Origin: Hyphomonas oceanitis SCH89
GTDB taxonomy: Bacteria > Pseudomonadota > Alphaproteobacteria > Caulobacterales > Hyphomonadaceae
Assembly (NCBI RefSeq): GCF_000685295.1
Contig: NZ_ARYL01000003.1
Location: 145,440 to 209,439 of the forward strand
DNA length: 64,000 nucleotides
Direction of reading: 5' to 3'
Below are positions 44,957-55,010 of this stretch, in pieces. The notes under the pieces are model-generated. The model saw only the letters and a list, made by a program, of their open reading frames with translations. It was not told the origin of the DNA and searched no databases. Positions within the stretch are counted from its first letter, which is position 1. Every line of letters starts with the position of its first letter. Both the position numbers and the translations under genes were made by a program.

Positions 44957-46879
44957 ATGACCGAACTCAGCCCGAACCGGCTTCTCGACGCGATCAATTC
45001 GCCCGACGACCTGAAAGGCCGGTCGCGGGCGGAACTGAAGCAGATTGCGCAAGAGGTCCGTGAGGAAGTCATTGATGTTGTGTCGGTGACGGGTGGGCAC
45101 CTTGGGTCCGGGCTTGGCGTGGTTGAGCTGACCGTGGCGATCCATGCCGTGTTCGATGCGCCAGACGACAAGCTGATCTTCGATGTTGGTCACCAGTGCT
45201 ACCCCCACAAGATCCTGACGGGACGGCGCGACCGTATGCGCTCACTGCGTCAGGGCGGTGGTCTCTCCGGTTTCACCAAACGCGACGAGAGCGAGTATGA
45301 CCCGTTCGGCGCGGCGCATGCTTCGACCTCGATTTCGGCGGGCTTCGGCTTTGCCAAGGCGCGCGACCTGCAAGGCAAGGACAATGACGTCATCTGTGTG
45401 ATTGGCGACGGCGCCATGACCGCCGGCATGGCTTATGAAGCGATGAACAATGCCGGCGCCGACAAGTCGCGCCTGATCGTGATTCTCAACGATAATGACA
45501 TGTCGATTGCCCCGCCGGTTGGCGCGATGAGCAATTACCTGTCGAAGCTGGTTTCGTCGCGGCCTTATCGGGGCCTGCGCAAGATCGCGAAGAAGATGGT
45601 GAGCCCAATGGGGCTGGAGTCGCCGGCGCGACGCGCAGAGGAATACCTGCGCGGCTTTGCCATGGGCGGCACCATGTTCGAGGAACTGGGCTTCTATTAT
45701 ATTGGGCCGATTGATGGGCATGACCTCGATACGCTGATCCCGATTCTCGAGAACGTGAAGGCGATGCGCGAGGGGCCGATCCTGATCCATGCAGTCACGC
45801 AGAAGGGCAAGGGCTATAGCCATGCCGAGAAGTCGGCCGACAAGTATCATGGCGTGTCGAAGTTTTCGGTCATTACGGGCGAACAGGCCAAGGCCAAGCC
45901 AAAGGCGCCAGCCTATCAGAAAGTGTTTGGCCAGACGCTGACCAAACTGGCCGAGACCGATCCCAAGATTTGCACCATTACGGCGGCGATGCCTTCGGGC
46001 ACCAGCACGGATATTTTCGAGAAGTCGTTCCCTGAGCGCAGCTTCGATGTGGGCATTGCCGAGCAGCACGCGGTGACATTTGCCGCTGGCCTTGCGGCGG
46101 ATGGAATGCGCCCGTTCTGCGCGATCTATTCGACCTTCCTGCAGCGCGGCTATGACCAGGTGGTCCACGATGTGGCGATCCAGCGTTTGCCGGTCCGCTT
46201 TGCGATCGACCGCGCTGGCCTTGTCGGCGCTGACGGCCCTACGCATGCGGGCAGTTTCGATATAGGCTTTATGGGCGCCCTGCCTGGCATGGTCTGCATG
46301 GCCGCCGCTGATGAGGCTGAGCTTGCGCGTATGGTCGTGACAGCTGCGCAGATTGATGATCGACCGAGCGCTTTCCGCTACCCACGCGGCGAGGGTACGG
46401 GTGTTGCGATCCCGGACATGCTTCTGCCGCTGGAAATTGGCAAAGGGCGTATCCTGCGCGAAGGCACGACGATTGCGCTGCTTTCCTATGGTACGCGTCT
46501 GCAGGAAGCACTCAAGGCGGCCGAAATGCTTTCGGCGCAGGGCTTGTCCGTGACGGTTGCGGATGCACGCTTTGCCAAGCCTCTGGATACTGACCTTGTC
46601 GAGCGGCTTGCGAAGAATCATGAAGTGCTGATTACGCTGGAAGAGGGCTCGACGGGTGGCTTTGGCAGCTTCGTTCTGGAGCACCTGGCCCGCGTTGGCG
46701 CGCTGGATCGTGGTCTGCGCATTCGGCCGATGACGCTGCCGGATGAATTCCAGAACCATGATACGCCTGACGCCATGTACGAGGAAGCAGGCCTGACGGC
46801 GCGTCATATCGCGGCCCGTGCCATCGAAGCGCTGGGACGCGGAGACCTTGCAGAAATAGACCGTCTCGCTCGCGCTTAG
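44957..46879 (+). CDS. dxs: 1-deoxy-D-xylulose-5-phosphate synthase
   Basis: 640 residues, normal length. It is thiamine-diphosphate dependent and makes DXP from pyruvate and glyceraldehyde 3-phosphate, the entry step of the MEP isoprenoid pathway. Signatures are [33 protein letters not shown], the TPP motif [18 protein letters not shown]...LNDN, and [23 protein letters not shown] in the C-terminal half. RYPRGEGTG follows. It is 75 bases after ispA in the same direction. Confidence 0.97.
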   Translation: MTELSPNRLLDAINSPDDLKGRSRAELKQIAQEVREEVIDVVSVTGGHLGSGLGVVELTVAIHAVFDAPDDKLIFDVGHQCYPHKILTGRRDRMRSLRQGGGLSGFTKRDESEYDPFGAAHASTSISAGFGFAKARDLQGKDNDVICVIGDGAMTAGMAYEAMNNAGADKSRLIVILNDNDMSIAPPVGAMSNYLSKLVSSRPYRGLRKIAKKMVSPMGLESPARRAEEYLRGFAMGGTMFEELGFYYIGPIDGHDLDTLIPILENVKAMREGPILIHAVTQKGKGYSHAEKSADKYHGVSKFSVITGEQAKAKPKAPAYQKVFGQTLTKLAETDPKICTITAAMPSGTSTDIFEKSFPERSFDVGIAEQHAVTFAAGLAADGMRPFCAIYSTFLQRGYDQVVHDVAIQRLPVRFAIDRAGLVGADGPTHAGSFDIGFMGALPGMVCMAAADEAELARMVVTAAQIDDRPSAFRYPRGEGTGVAIPDMLLPLEIGKGRILREGTTIALLSYGTRLQEALKAAEMLSAQGLSVTVADARFAKPLDTDLVERLAKNHEVLITLEEGSTGGFGSFVLEHLARVGALDRGLRIRPMTLPDEFQNHDTPDAMYEEAGLTARHIAARAIEALGRGDLAEIDRLARA

Positions 46880-46936
46880 CAGACATGACGGAAATGCAAT
46901 TTGTTCGGCGAGTCTGACCCGGAGTAGGGTGCCTGC

Positions 46937-47566
46937 ATGACTCCCAAACTGATTCCTCTTCGCGCACTTGTTGTGGCTGTCTTCCTGGCAGGCTGTGCCA
47001 CTGCGCCTCCCGCTGACATGGGCCCGGCCTTTGATGTCGCAATGTCGGAAGCTAAATCCGACTCAAATCCCTATGAGGCCGACAAGACGCTGACCACCCT
47101 TCTGGAGCGTAGTGACCTTTCGACTGATCAGCGCGCCCGCGCGCTTTATGCCCGCGGTAGCCTTCGTCGGCAGGCAAGCGATGACCGCCCCGGTGCGGTG
47201 AAGGATTTCGAGGCGATGCTGAAGCTGGCGCCTGATCATCCGCTGGCACCGAATGCGAAAGAAGAACTGGCTTTTGCCGAAGCTGATGTCGAGACGGTCG
47301 AGGCCGGACTCAAGCGCATGCTGACCCTGTCCCAGTGGTTCGACAGCAAATGGGTGCTCGGCGAACATGACGAGGCGGCAGCGCGCTATCGCAAATCTGG
47401 GATCAGCCCGAATGAAGCGCAGGTTAGCAAGCTGAAAGCCGCCGGCTATCTTTGCGAAGATGAGGATGGCGGCGCGCCCGTCTACACGGTGGGCGATACG
47501 CGACCGGATCTTGAAAACACGTATTGGTGTGGTAGCGGGGCGCCTGAAAAATCGGCGCAATCGTAA
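46937..47566 (+). CDS. Lipoprotein with TPR-like helices, paralogue 1
   Basis: 209 residues. The lipobox is FLAGCAT (Cys 20). The mature protein is alpha-helical (ADKTLTTLLERSDLSTDQRARALYARGSLRR, VKDFEAMLKLAPDHPLA), like one or two tetratricopeptide units. It ends with a segment containing two cysteines (GYLCEDEDGG, TYWCGSG). It is a paralogue of the next gene: lipobox, helical repeat and the GYLCE motif correspond. Not recognised beyond that; probably an envelope scaffold protein. Confidence 0.7.
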   Translation: MTPKLIPLRALVVAVFLAGCATAPPADMGPAFDVAMSEAKSDSNPYEADKTLTTLLERSDLSTDQRARALYARGSLRRQASDDRPGAVKDFEAMLKLAPDHPLAPNAKEELAFAEADVETVEAGLKRMLTLSQWFDSKWVLGEHDEAAARYRKSGISPNEAQVSKLKAAGYLCEDEDGGAPVYTVGDTRPDLENTYWCGSGAPEKSAQS

Positions 47567-47666
47567 GAAACACACTTTCTCCACAATGCCGCCCTGTCTC
47601 CGCTCGCCTTGGGCGGTTAGGGAAGGTCATCACACGCCAACAGACTGTCCCCATGGAGCCCGACAC

Positions 47667-48326
47667 ATGATCCGTATTTCCCTCCTCGCCGCAGCTTCGG
47701 CTCTCATGCTGGCGGGTTGCGCTTCGGCCCCCGAAACGGCGAAGGTGCCCGGCGGCATCGACGTAGAAGCATCCAGCACGGCGCCTGATAGCGCTTTTGA
47801 ACTCGCCATGCAGACGGTCGAGAACCTCGTTGATGCCGGCAACACCCAGGCTGCAGTGGACCGTCTCACCCAACTGCTGGGCAGCCCGACGCTGACGAAG
47901 GATGAATATGCCGAGGCGCTGTTCCGTCGCGGTGAGATCCGTTTTGGGCCGGGAGGCTATGACGCTGTCGGTGCGGTCGAGGATTTCGAAGAGATTGTTG
48001 ATTCCTATAGCGATACGGAATGGTACACGGCGGCTGTTCCGATGCTGGATTCCGCGCGCGGCAAGGTGACGACGCTGGAAACCCAGCTTGCCCAGCCCGA
48101 GACAAGCAAGATGCAGAAGTTCAATTTCCTGATGGAACTTGGCATGCATCAGGATGCGATTGACCTTATGATCGCGAATGACCTGCTGCCGAGCAATGAA
48201 GCCCTGATCGCCATGTATGACATCGGCTATCTCTGTGAGGGAGACGAACTCACGGGCCGGAGTTATGAAGCTGTGGAGGCTGATGGCACGACACGCGAAT
48301 TGCGGTTCTGCGACTTCGGCAAATAA
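47667..48326 (+). CDS. Lipoprotein with TPR-like helices, paralogue 2
   Basis: 219 residues from ATG 47667. The lipobox is MLAGCAS (Cys 18). Helical repeats follow (NLVDAGNTQAAVDRLTQLLG, YAEALFRRGEIRF, GAVEDFEEIVDSY), and the C-terminus has two cysteines (GYLCEGDE, LRFCDFG) spaced as in the preceding gene. Divergence from paralogue 1 is high, so the duplication is old. A strong terminator 20 bases after the stop ends the unit. Confidence 0.7.
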   Translation: MIRISLLAAASALMLAGCASAPETAKVPGGIDVEASSTAPDSAFELAMQTVENLVDAGNTQAAVDRLTQLLGSPTLTKDEYAEALFRRGEIRFGPGGYDAVGAVEDFEEIVDSYSDTEWYTAAVPMLDSARGKVTTLETQLAQPETSKMQKFNFLMELGMHQDAIDLMIANDLLPSNEALIAMYDIGYLCEGDELTGRSYEAVEADGTTRELRFCDFGK

Positions 48327-48348
48327 GTTCTGGCGACAATATTGCCGA

Positions 48349-48384
48349 AAATACCCTGCAGCAGACGCTGCGGGGTATTTTTTT
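48349..48384 (+). terminator. Rho-independent terminator after lipoprotein pair
   Basis: 14-bp stem AAATACCCTGCAGC / GCTGCGGGGTATTT (one G-T pair), AGAC loop, then TTTT. Confidence 0.9.
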
Positions 48385-48479
48385 GCCCGGAAAGCGGCGT
48401 TTCCACACATGGGGTACTTTAAACCCCTGAAGCGGCGTGGTTTCTGTGTTTCAGAGAAGAAATCACCGGAGGATACCGA

Positions 48480-50231
48480 ATGCCTGCAGATAGCGCTGCG
48501 CCAGCCTGGCCTGTCATGTCGATAGCGGATGCCAATGCCGCGCTTGGCGGGCCGGGTTCGCCCCTCGAGATCAAGGATGGCGAAGTCGATGGCGTGAAGC
48601 TGAAGGTTTATGTCAACGCGCCCCCGACAATCCGCTCCATCCTTGAAATGGCCGCCGCCACATGGCCCGAGCGCGATTATATCGTCTACGAAGACGAGCG
48701 CGTGACTTTCAAGGCGTTAATGCGGGCGGTTCAGCATTTCGCGAAAGTGCTGCGTGAGACCTATGGCATCCAGAAGGGCGACCGGGTTGCCATCATCATG
48801 CGCAACTATCCGCAATGGCCGGTAGCCTTCTTTGCGGCTTGCAGCATCGGCGCCATCGCGACACCGATGAACTCATGGTGGACGGGCGACGAGCTGGAGT
48901 ACGGCCTCTCCTTTGCGGGCGTGAAGCTCGCCGTTGTCGACGGCCAGATCTATGAGCGCATGCGCGAGCATATGAAGAAGCTGCCGGAACTGGAGCATGT
49001 CATTATCGCCCGGGACAAGGGTGAGGATCATGCCGATCCGCGTGTGAAAGGTCTTGAGACTTATATTGGCGACGCCAATAGCTGGAGCGTGCTGGACGAT
49101 ATCGGCCTGCCTGCTGTCGAGATCGGTCCGGAAGACGATGCAACGATCATGTATACGTCGGGCACCACCGGAAAGCCGAAGGGCGCGTTGGCGACAAACC
49201 GTGCTGTCATTTCCAACATGTTCAATTCATCGACCTGTCAGGCGCGCATGCTGTTGCGTCGTGGCGAGGCCATTCCGGAGCCAGACCCCAACGAGCAGAA
49301 GGCGACACTTCTGGCCATTCCGTTCTTCCATGCGACCGGGTCGTTCGCGATCCTGATCCCGTCCATGCTGCGTGGTGACAAGATTGTTGCCATGTATAAG
49401 TGGGATGCTGGTGAGGCGCTGCCGATCATCGAGCGCGAGAAGATCACGGCGGTGGGCGGTGTGCCTGCCATCGCATGGCAGCTGCTGGAGCATCCTGATC
49501 GGGACAAGTTTGACTTGTCATCCATTCAGGCGATTTCCTATGGCGGTGCTCCGTCTGCGCCGGAACTGGTCAGCACGATCAAGAAGCGCTTTCCTGATGC
49601 GGCCCCCGGCAATGGCTGGGGCATGACCGAGACGTGCGCCACGGCAACGCTGAATATCGGCGAGGATTATGTGAACCGTCCTTCGAGCGCCGGCGCGCCT
49701 CCCGGCGCTGTCGAGCTCAAGATCTGTGATCCGGATGGCAACACGATGCCAGCTGGCGAGGTTGGCGAGCTATGGTGCAAGAGTCCCTCGAACTGCAAGC
49801 GCTACTGGAACCGGCCTGAAGCCACTGCGGAGACGTTCCGCGAAGGCTGGGTCGTGACGGGTGACCTGGCGCGCATTGATGAAGAGGGTTTCCTCTTCCT
49901 CGTTGACCGCGCCAAGGACATGCTGATCCGAGGTGGCGAGAACATCTATTGTATCGAGGTCGAGAGCGCACTCTATGACCATCCGGCAGTGATGGACGCG
50001 GCTGTGGTCGGCATTCCGCACAAGGTGCTGGGAGAGGAAGTTGGCGCGGTGGTGCAGCTGAAGCCGGGCAAGACGGTGACGCAGGATGAGCTGCGGGCGC
50101 ATGTGGCCGGAATATTGGCGGCGTTTAAAGTGCCGGTCGAGATCCAGTTCCAGGACGAGCCGCTGCCGCGCAATGCCAATGGCAAGATCCTGAAGCCCGA
50201 ACTGCGTAGCCGGTTCACGGCCCGCGCGTGA
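48480..50231 (+). CDS. Acyl-CoA synthetase / AMP-dependent ligase
   Basis: 583 residues of the ANL superfamily. The P-loop is MYTSGTTGKPKG. GNGWGMTETCATATLN is the A5 motif, WVVTGDLARIDEEGFLFLVDRAKDMLIRGGENIYCIEVES covers A7-A8, and the A10 lysine is in NANGKILKPELR. It activates a carboxylic acid as acyl-AMP and transfers it to CoA. An N-terminal extension of ~50 residues before the AMP-binding domain is seen. Substrate probably a medium/long-chain or aromatic acid (inference). Its TGA overlaps the GTG start of the next gene. Confidence 0.88.
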   Translation: MPADSAAPAWPVMSIADANAALGGPGSPLEIKDGEVDGVKLKVYVNAPPTIRSILEMAAATWPERDYIVYEDERVTFKALMRAVQHFAKVLRETYGIQKGDRVAIIMRNYPQWPVAFFAACSIGAIATPMNSWWTGDELEYGLSFAGVKLAVVDGQIYERMREHMKKLPELEHVIIARDKGEDHADPRVKGLETYIGDANSWSVLDDIGLPAVEIGPEDDATIMYTSGTTGKPKGALATNRAVISNMFNSSTCQARMLLRRGEAIPEPDPNEQKATLLAIPFFHATGSFAILIPSMLRGDKIVAMYKWDAGEALPIIEREKITAVGGVPAIAWQLLEHPDRDKFDLSSIQAISYGGAPSAPELVSTIKKRFPDAAPGNGWGMTETCATATLNIGEDYVNRPSSAGAPPGAVELKICDPDGNTMPAGEVGELWCKSPSNCKRYWNRPEATAETFREGWVVTGDLARIDEEGFLFLVDRAKDMLIRGGENIYCIEVESALYDHPAVMDAAVVGIPHKVLGEEVGAVVQLKPGKTVTQDELRAHVAGILAAFKVPVEIQFQDEPLPRNANGKILKPELRSRFTARA

Positions 50232-50890
50232 GCGAGACGCCGCCCAAGCCGGTCGCGCTCGAAGCGCGCGAGGCCGGCGAGGACGGGCGGCGCTTTTCGC
50301 CCTCGGTGGCGCGTAATCGGGAGCCGATCCGGGGCGTGTTTGCCAAGCATGTCGCGCGCGAAGGGCGTGTGCTGGAGGTTGCTTCCGGCACGGGCGAACA
50401 TGGCGCCTTTCTTACCGATGAATTGACTGGTCTTGAGTGGACATATTCGGACGTGGATGCGGATAGCCGGGGGAGCCAGGCCGCGTGGGTGGCTGCGGCA
50501 ACGCATGACCGGCTGCACGGGCCACTGGTGCTGGATGCAAGCCTTGCTGACTGGGGCGAGGCGGAGGCTGAGCGACCATGGGACGTCGTCGTCTCTATCA
50601 ACATGGTGCACATTGCGCCGATGAGCGCCGTAGAAGGCTTGTTTGCAGGCGCGGGACGGCTGTTGAAGCCCAGCGGGAAGCTGTTCCTTTATGGGCCGTT
50701 TGGGCGCGATGGAATCATGGCGCCCTCCAATGCGCGTTTTAGCGAAGACCTCAAGCGGCGTGACCTGGAATGGGGTGTGCGAGATCTCGACATGGAGCTG
50801 TTGCCGCTCGCCTCGTTGGCTGATCTGATCCTGCAGGACATTGTGGAAATGCCCGCCAACAATCTGGCTGTTGTGTTCGAGCGGACCTGA
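50228..50890 (+). CDS. DUF938 family SAM-dependent methyltransferase-like protein
   Basis: 220 residues beginning at GTG 50228, which overlaps the ligase stop (GTGA). The DUF938 pattern is clear: FSPSVARNREPI near residue 24, the SAM-binding VLEVASGTGEHGAFL, then INMVHIAPMSAVEGLFAGAGRLL and LYGPFGRDG. The substrate is unknown. Translational coupling to the acyl-CoA ligase suggests a shared pathway. Confidence 0.87.
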   Translation: MSETPPKPVALEAREAGEDGRRFSPSVARNREPIRGVFAKHVAREGRVLEVASGTGEHGAFLTDELTGLEWTYSDVDADSRGSQAAWVAAATHDRLHGPLVLDASLADWGEAEAERPWDVVVSINMVHIAPMSAVEGLFAGAGRLLKPSGKLFLYGPFGRDGIMAPSNARFSEDLKRRDLEWGVRDLDMELLPLASLADLILQDIVEMPANNLAVVFERT

Positions 50891-50969
50891 CTGAACTCTG
50901 CTGCGCTGATTGACAGGCACGGCGGCGCGGAACTTACATGAGCGACACCAGACAGACAGGTAAGCTGAC

Positions 50970-52085
50970 ATGACTTTTTCGAGACGGAATGTTCTTGGCG
51001 TCGGGGCAGGGTTATCTGCCGTCGGCCTTCTCGGCGCCTGTGCGGGTCGCGGACCTCAGTCAGGTGCGCCAGTCGAACAGCGTCGCTTGATGATCAATGG
51101 CAACATGGTCATTCCGGGCAATTCCGATGAGCCGCTGAGCGATGAGGACAAGGCGCTCATACGCGCTACGGACATTTCAGCGCTCAAGATTACGGCTGGC
51201 GGCAGCCAGGGTACATATGAAGAGACGCTGGAAGAGCTGGCGTCCTACGCGAAGGTCTTCGCGAATAATCCCGACATGTTCATGAGCATCGACTCTGTAG
51301 CGGATATCGAGACCGCGTTTGCGATGCAGCGTGTTGGCATCACTCTCGGTTTTGAGGCCTCCACGATGCATGACGGCAAGACCGAGCGAATTGCAGAGTT
51401 TGCAGGGCTCGGCGTACGTGTGATGCAGCTTTCCTATAATGTGGCTTCTCCCTTCGGTACGGGGGTGATGGTGACGGAAGTTCCAAAGGGGCTGACCGAA
51501 CTTGGCCGTGAAGCAATTGCCGTCATGGAAGCAAACAGGGTGCTACTCGATCTCAGCCACTCGGACCGCGAGACGACGCTGGAAGCCATAAAGATTTCAA
51601 CCCACGCTCCAGCGATCACGCATGCGGGCTGTGCTGCCGTGAATGCGCATCCGCGCAACAAGACGGATGATGTTCTTCGCGCACTTGCCGACAAAGGTGG
51701 CGTGGTTGGGCTTTATGAGCTGAGCTACCTCACACCCGAGCTGACGCAGACACCCCTCTCGGCCTATATGGCGCACCTGGAGCATGCGCTGAATACGTGC
51801 GGGGAGGACCATGTCGGGATTGGCAGCGATGCGCTGATGCTGGCGTTCGATACGAGTCCTGAGAGCAAGGCGGCGTGGGACGAGTCCATTGTTGCGCGTC
51901 GTGAAGCAGGGGTTGCGGCGCCCGGGGAGGGGCCGATGCCCTTCGTGGACGGGCTGAACGGCCCGCAGCGCATGTCTGTGATTGCCGATAAGCTCGCACT
52001 ACTGGGCTATAAGTCCGGTGTGGTCGACAAGGTGATGGGGCGGAATTTCGAGCGCGTCATGAAGCAGGCGTGGGCGACAATCTAG
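50970..52085 (+). CDS. Membrane dipeptidase (M19)-like lipoprotein lacking the HxD metal ligands
   Basis: 371 residues. A twin-arginine-like start (SRRNVLGVGAG) leads into a lipobox (LLGACAG, Cys ~24). The M19 barrel is recognisable: LGFEAS (bridging Glu), LLDLSHSD and PAITHAGC (two zinc His), NAHPRNKTDD and VGIGSDALM. However the usual N-terminal D-G-H-N-D segment, which gives the H-x-D zinc ligands, is NGNMVIP here (~43-49). Two of five metal ligands are therefore missing, so it may bind one metal, act on other substrates or be inactive. Other M19-like proteins with this change may exist; I could not check. Confidence 0.75.
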   Translation: MTFSRRNVLGVGAGLSAVGLLGACAGRGPQSGAPVEQRRLMINGNMVIPGNSDEPLSDEDKALIRATDISALKITAGGSQGTYEETLEELASYAKVFANNPDMFMSIDSVADIETAFAMQRVGITLGFEASTMHDGKTERIAEFAGLGVRVMQLSYNVASPFGTGVMVTEVPKGLTELGREAIAVMEANRVLLDLSHSDRETTLEAIKISTHAPAITHAGCAAVNAHPRNKTDDVLRALADKGGVVGLYELSYLTPELTQTPLSAYMAHLEHALNTCGEDHVGIGSDALMLAFDTSPESKAAWDESIVARREAGVAAPGEGPMPFVDGLNGPQRMSVIADKLALLGYKSGVVDKVMGRNFERVMKQAWATI

Positions 52086-52124
52086 CGGGTGGACTTTCCG
52101 GCAATCCCGTTTGAAATATGCGCC

Positions 52125-53027
52125 ATGAAACAGATCATGAGTGTTGCTTTCGTTGCGTTGCTGGCGGCCTGCCAGACGGCGCCCGTTCAAACGCCTGCCG
52201 CTGCTGGCGCGCCTGTCGAGGCTGCCGCAGTGGTGAAGCCTTCAGCGGGCCAGCAATGGCTGTTCGGCTCCGCCGAGGCGAGCGTTATCGTGCGCCAGAC
52301 ATGGGAAACTATTGCGGATTATGTTGAGTCCAAGGCTGCGGAGGCGCCGACTTATGGTGTTGTGCTTACGCCAGACAGTTCGCCCGTACAGCCGGGTTTC
52401 CTCGCGTGCGAGGGCAGGCCGCTCGCGGCGGTGTTTGATGCGGATGAGACGCTGATATGGAACCTCGGCTCCATGGCGGCTTTCGAGCGCATGGGCATCG
52501 GTTTTGATCCGGCCATCTGGGACGAGTGGGAAAAGACAGGCGCAGGCAAGGCGGTGGCCATTCCCGGCGCTTTGGAGGCGCTGGCGCGCATCCGCGAGGC
52601 TGGTGTTACGGTGATCGTGAATACGAACCGTGCGGCTGAGAATGCCGCCGGGACGGAAGCGACATTGGAGGCCGCCGGCATTGGCGAGTTCTCGCACGGC
52701 TCGACGCTGTTCCTGCGTGGCGACGCGCCGGACGGGACCGGCAAGGATGGGCGTCGCATGATGATCTCGGAGAATTACTGCGTGATCGCGCTGGTCGGTG
52801 ACCAGCTGGGCGATATCGCGGATCCCTTCAATGCGAAGAACCTGGGTGTGTTGGACCGGAAAGTGCTGACAGAGGCACCTGCAATTTCAGGCCTCTGGGG
52901 CAATGGCTGGTTCGTGTTGCCAAACCCGGTCTACGGTCCGTCGATCCGGGGCGACTTCGACGACATCTATCCTGAGGCAACGCACTGGGCGCCATCAGCG
53001 GCGAGCGAACTGCCCGCCGCCAACTAA
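52125..53027 (+). CDS. HAD-family acid phosphatase (class B / e(P4)-like lipoprotein)
   Basis: 300 residues from ATG 52125; an in-frame GTG at 52089 is less likely. The lipobox is ALLAACQ. The HAD nucleophile motif is D105-A-D107-E-T109 in VFDADETLIWN. Motif II is in VIVNTNRAAEN, followed by a Lys/Arg region, and motif IV is in ALVGDQLGDIAD. The layout matches subclass IIIB acid phosphatases such as lipoprotein e(P4), which dephosphorylate nucleotides (NMN, 5'-AMP) outside the cell. It ends 3 bases before the convergent metG gene. Confidence 0.87.
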   Translation: MKQIMSVAFVALLAACQTAPVQTPAAAGAPVEAAAVVKPSAGQQWLFGSAEASVIVRQTWETIADYVESKAAEAPTYGVVLTPDSSPVQPGFLACEGRPLAAVFDADETLIWNLGSMAAFERMGIGFDPAIWDEWEKTGAGKAVAIPGALEALARIREAGVTVIVNTNRAAENAAGTEATLEAAGIGEFSHGSTLFLRGDAPDGTGKDGRRMMISENYCVIALVGDQLGDIADPFNAKNLGVLDRKVLTEAPAISGLWGNGWFVLPNPVYGPSIRGDFDDIYPEATHWAPSAASELPAAN

Positions 53028-53030
53028 GGC

Positions 53031-54767
53031 TTAGTTGCCGCCGCCGAACTGCTCGGTCCATGCGGCGACCTGCTCGTCCTCGATTTTTTGGAAGAGCACG
53101 TCTGGTGGCGTGATCGGCATGCCGTGGGGCAGGGCGTCCAGCAGCTTCGCGAAATCCGTATTCGGTTTGGCGCCCGGCAGGTTGCGGTGCTCTTCCGGGA
53201 TGCCTAGGGCATCGAGGATTTTCTTACCAGCATCCGGGATGATCGGCAGGGCTATAATGCCGAACAGGGCCGCGAGGTTCAGGCCTGCGCGCACGCCCAC
53301 GGCTGCTGCATCGACATCATTCTTGTATTTCACCCACGGCTCGGCCTTGGTGAGATATTCGTTGCCCGCAGCCCAGATGGCGCGCGTCTCGGCGGCGGCC
53401 TTGCGGAACTCCATGGCTTCATAATGTTCGATGAGGCGGGGCAGGCGTTCGGCGAGTTCAGCGGTCATCCACGCCTCGGCATCGCCCGGCTCGCCCGTAG
53501 CGGGCACCTGACCGTCGAACTTGCTTGCGGCATATTTGGTGATGCGGTTGATGAAGTTGCCAAGCACGTTAGCCAGGTCGGAGTTTACCGCCGCCTGGAA
53601 GCCTTCCCATGTGAAGGCCGCGTCGGAGCCTTCCGGTGAGTTGGCGATCAGGTACCAGCGCCAATAGTCTGACGGGAGCAGCTCCAGCGCCTGGTCCATG
53701 AAGACGCCGCGCTTGTTGCTGGTCGAGAACTTGCCGCCATACCAGGTGACCCAGTTGAACGCCTTGAGTTTGTCGACCGTCTTCCACGGCTCGCCGCTAC
53801 CGAGCAGCGTGACGGGGAAACTGACCGTGTGGAAGGCGACATTGTCCTTGCCCATGAACTGGACGTATTCGGTTTCGTCGGCGCCCTTATCGGTGCGCCA
53901 GAGGGCTTCCCAGTCGCCGCCGGTGGCTTCGGCCCATTCCTGCGTGGCGGCGATATATTCGATCGGTGCATCGAACCAGACATAGAAGACCTTGTCCTCA
54001 TAGCCGGGGCGAGGCGCACCGTCTTGGCCCAGCACCTTGATGCCCCACGACAGGTCGCGCGTGATTGAACGGTCGATGAGTCCTTCATCCAGCCATTTGT
54101 TGGCAATCGAGACGGCAAGGCTCGGCCAGTTGGCGCCCTTTTTGTTCACCCATGCGCGGATTTCGTCCTGCGACTTTTCCTGCAGCAGGTAGAGGTGATT
54201 GGTGTCGCGGATCTCGATATTCGTACCACCTGAGACGGCGGAATAAGGATTAATCAGGTCGACGGGGTCGAGCAGGTTTCCGCAATTGTCGCACTGGTCG
54301 CCACGCGCTTTTTCGAAGCCGCAATGGGGGCAGGTGCCTTCGACGTAGCGGTCTGGCAGGAAGCGGCCATCATCGACCGAATAGACCTGTTTCGATGTGC
54401 GTTCTTCCATCAGGCCTCGAGCCTCAATCGCCTGCGCGAAATGCTGTGTCAGGGCGTGATTGGCCGGACGGGAGGAGCGGCCGAACCAGTCAAAGGACAG
54501 GTTGAAGCCTTCCCCCGCCTTGCGCTGGATTTCGAATTGTTCGTCGCAATAGGCTTGCACGCTCATGCCCGCGGCTTGGGCGGCCAGTTCGGCGGGCGTG
54601 CCATGTTCGTCGGTGGCGCAGATATAGGTCACTTCGTGGCCCATCAGGCGCATCACGCGGGCATAGACATCTGCCGGCAGCATGGAGCCAGCGAGGTTGC
54701 CGAGGTGCTTGATGCCGTTGATATAAGGCAGGGCGGACGTAATCAGGATGCGCCGGGGTCGCGACAT
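53031..54767 (-). CDS. metG: Methionyl-tRNA synthetase
   Basis: 578 residues from ATG 54767; the longer open frame upstream is not coding. Class I signatures are HLGN (21-24, the HIGH motif) and KFSTSNKRG (~342, the KMSKS equivalent). A single four-cysteine zinc knuckle is C146-x2-C149...C159-x2-C162. The anticodon domain continues to ~560. It lacks the C-terminal EMAP-like dimerisation domain found in E. coli, so it is the short form. It charges initiator and elongator tRNA-Met. Confidence 0.95.
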   Translation of the reverse strand: MSRPRRILITSALPYINGIKHLGNLAGSMLPADVYARVMRLMGHEVTYICATDEHGTPAELAAQAAGMSVQAYCDEQFEIQRKAGEGFNLSFDWFGRSSRPANHALTQHFAQAIEARGLMEERTSKQVYSVDDGRFLPDRYVEGTCPHCGFEKARGDQCDNCGNLLDPVDLINPYSAVSGGTNIEIRDTNHLYLLQEKSQDEIRAWVNKKGANWPSLAVSIANKWLDEGLIDRSITRDLSWGIKVLGQDGAPRPGYEDKVFYVWFDAPIEYIAATQEWAEATGGDWEALWRTDKGADETEYVQFMGKDNVAFHTVSFPVTLLGSGEPWKTVDKLKAFNWVTWYGGKFSTSNKRGVFMDQALELLPSDYWRWYLIANSPEGSDAAFTWEGFQAAVNSDLANVLGNFINRITKYAASKFDGQVPATGEPGDAEAWMTAELAERLPRLIEHYEAMEFRKAAAETRAIWAAGNEYLTKAEPWVKYKNDVDAAAVGVRAGLNLAALFGIIALPIIPDAGKKILDALGIPEEHRNLPGAKPNTDFAKLLDALPHGMPITPPDVLFQKIEDEQVAAWTEQFGGGN

Positions 54768-54915
54768 GAAGGTATTTCTTTCCGGTTTTGCCTTCGGGGA
54801 GGCGTGATTCGGGCTGTTTGCCCGCTGGAACGGGACTTTTAGCGCGATGGGCCGGAAAAGAAAGAAACTTGGGCGGAATTGGACAGTTGCCACTGTCGGG
54901 AATGTCGCCAATTCC

Positions 54916-54952
54916 AAAAAAGCCCCGGAAGGTCGTGGGACCAGTCCGGGGC
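54916..54952 (-). terminator. Terminator of the OmpA-like gene (minus strand)
   Basis: 8-bp outer stem GCCCCGGA / TCCGGGGC with an inner GGTC / GACC stem. On the minus strand it is followed by TTTTTT. It separates the OmpA-like gene from metG. Confidence 0.8.
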
Positions 54953-55010
54953 AGTGTTTGGACGGAGGGGAGCGGTGAACCACCCTCCGTGCCAGCCAAA
55001 TGAATGGGTA

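Noticed and set aside
45242..46807. 521-residue open frame on the minus strand
   Set aside because: Exactly antisense to dxs. High GC content removes stop codons on the opposite strand, and the translation has no recognisable domain.
54768..54983. N-terminal extension of metG
   Set aside because: The HIGH-type motif begins 20 residues after ATG 54767. The upstream residues cross the terminator hairpin of the preceding gene.
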